Assembly: GCA_041649995.1 (NCBI GenBank)
Contig: JBAZMA010000014.1
Location: 1 to 37,648 of the forward strand
Direction: 5' to 3'
Source: JBAZMA01 sp041649995
GTDB taxonomy: Bacteria > Omnitrophota > Gorgyraeia > Velamenicoccales > Velamenicoccaceae
Length of the DNA stretch: 37,648 nucleotides
Both the position numbers and the translations under genes were made by a program. The notes under the pieces are model-generated. The model saw nothing but the letters and a program-made list of their open reading frames with translations, made no database searches and had not been told where the DNA came from. This document shows, piece by piece, positions 37,234 to 37,648 of this stretch (the first letter of the stretch is position 1; each line of letters opens with the position of its first letter).

Positions 37234-37648
37234 GCCGTCCCGAGAGCGAAGCGAACGGGGCAACCACGCTTTTTGAGTTGCAAAGGTTGCCGTCCCGAGA
37301 GCGAAGCGAACGGGGCAACCACGCTTTTTGAGTTGCAAAGGTTGCCGTCCCGAGAGCGAAGCGAACGGGGCAACTACGTTGTTTCATATCCAGGGCAGTC
37401 CCTGCGGCATTGATTTCGACGAATGTCGAAATCACGCACGGGGCAACCACGCTTTTTGAGTTGCAAAGGTTGCCGTCCCGAGAGCGAAGCGAACGGGGCA
37501 ACCACGTTTTTTCATATCCAGGGCAGTCCCTGCGGCATTGATTTCGACGAATGTCGAAATCACGCACGGGGCAACTACGTTGTTTCATATCCAGGGCAGT
37601 CCCTGCGGCATTGATTTCGACGAATGTCGAAATCACGCACGGGGCAAC
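37234..37648 (+). repeat. Composite two-module array downstream of tRNA-fMet
   Basis: The gene-free 3' end of the window is built from two unit types, each ending in ACGGGGCAAC(C/T)A. R1 units (55 bp) are 37267-37321, 37322-37376 and 37450-37504, plus a partial one at 37234-37266; they form an imperfect stem GTTGCC..CCCG/CGGGGCAAC with loop GAGAGCGAAGCGA. R2 units (73 bp) are 37377-37449, 37505-37577 and 37578-37648 (cut by the window); they contain the perfect hairpin GATTTCGAC-GAAT-GTCGAAATC. The order is R1p-R1-R1-R2-R1-R2-R2. GCAACCA at each unit end equals the 3' end of tRNA-fMet. Open frames here are repeat artefacts. Confidence 0.93.

Noticed and set aside
37229..37636. 135-codon minus-strand open frame and other frames over the terminal repeats
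   Set aside because: The peptide is just the translated repeat units. The AGVRFERTTSRL-type stretch is the familiar product of reading a tRNA gene on the wrong strand.
37234..37648. CRISPR array
   Set aside because: The variable parts are not unique spacers but recur as two module types, the tag is only 12 bases, and no cas gene is present.

Overview
The window looks like a chromosomal segment of an anaerobic, Gram-negative-type bacterium of the PVC/Omnitrophota kind. This placement is an inference. It rests on lipoprotein signals, ExbB/ExbD-type energisers, a six-gene Rnf complex, GTP-dependent PEP carboxykinase, a long NfeD/slipin pair, and two membrane glycosyltransferase-TPR proteins of a type I associate with that phylum. 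No rRNA or other marker is present to prove it. Coding density is high, G+C is moderately high, and most genes have ordinary housekeeping functions.

Layout. 1-2.0 kb: two PsbP-like secreted proteins, one cut by the window edge, flank a pilin-anchored putative zinc protease. 2.1-3.5 kb: cbiQ-cbiO of an ECF transporter. 3.7-6.1 kb: a PAS-GGDEF-degenerate HD-GYP regulator. 6.3-10.3 kb: two peptidoglycan-binding lipoproteins, pckG, purC, an S4 protein and a 35-residue Cys-rich peptide. 10.4-13.9 kb: a divergent pair of membrane glycosyltransferase-like genes. 13.9-17.7 kb (minus strand): tRNA-Ala, a small membrane protein, nfeD, slipin and tRNA-Leu, interleaved with palindromic repeat arrays. 18-23.4 kb: leuS, comEA, exbB, exbD and a short comEC. 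23.6-30.6 kb: tRNA-Thr, an MFS exporter, rnfCGDEAB and purN. 30.6-33.1 kb (minus): an FtsH-like AAA protease and a lipoprotein. 33.1-36.7 kb: a second TPR glycosyltransferase-like protein, eno and an ftsB-like gene. 36.7-37.6 kb: a small A+T-rich GIY-YIG nuclease gene running into initiator tRNA-fMet, followed by a composite repeat array that continues past the window edge.

The most unusual feature is a recurrent arrangement at three of the four tRNA genes and at the 3' end of nfeD. Next to the 3' end of the host gene lie palindromic modules, and each carries or is bounded by a copy of that host gene's own terminus. tRNA-Leu has three extra copies of its last 15 bases. tRNA-Ala has an inverted 16-bp copy of its 3' end plus flank. 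tRNA-fMet has units of 55 and 73 bp that all end in a tag finishing GCAACCA, which is its 3' end, and a 14-bp copy of its 5' end lies about 340 bp upstream. nfeD has a 38-bp copy of its last codons. Unrelated arrays share hairpin elements: the core GACGAATGTC in the Leu and fMet arrays, and loops with GAAGC or GCGAAG in all of them. The GIY-YIG gene lies between the two copies of the tRNA-fMet 5' end, so a small nuclease-linked, tRNA-end-associated repeat system is a reasonable hypothesis. It has not been tested.

The remaining genes work together conventionally. Rnf couples ferredoxin and NADH to an ion gradient. pckG and eno serve the PEP node. purC and purN belong to purine synthesis. comEA and comEC, with ExbB/ExbD, suggest DNA uptake and envelope energisation. 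cbiQO needs a substrate-binding subunit that is not in this window.
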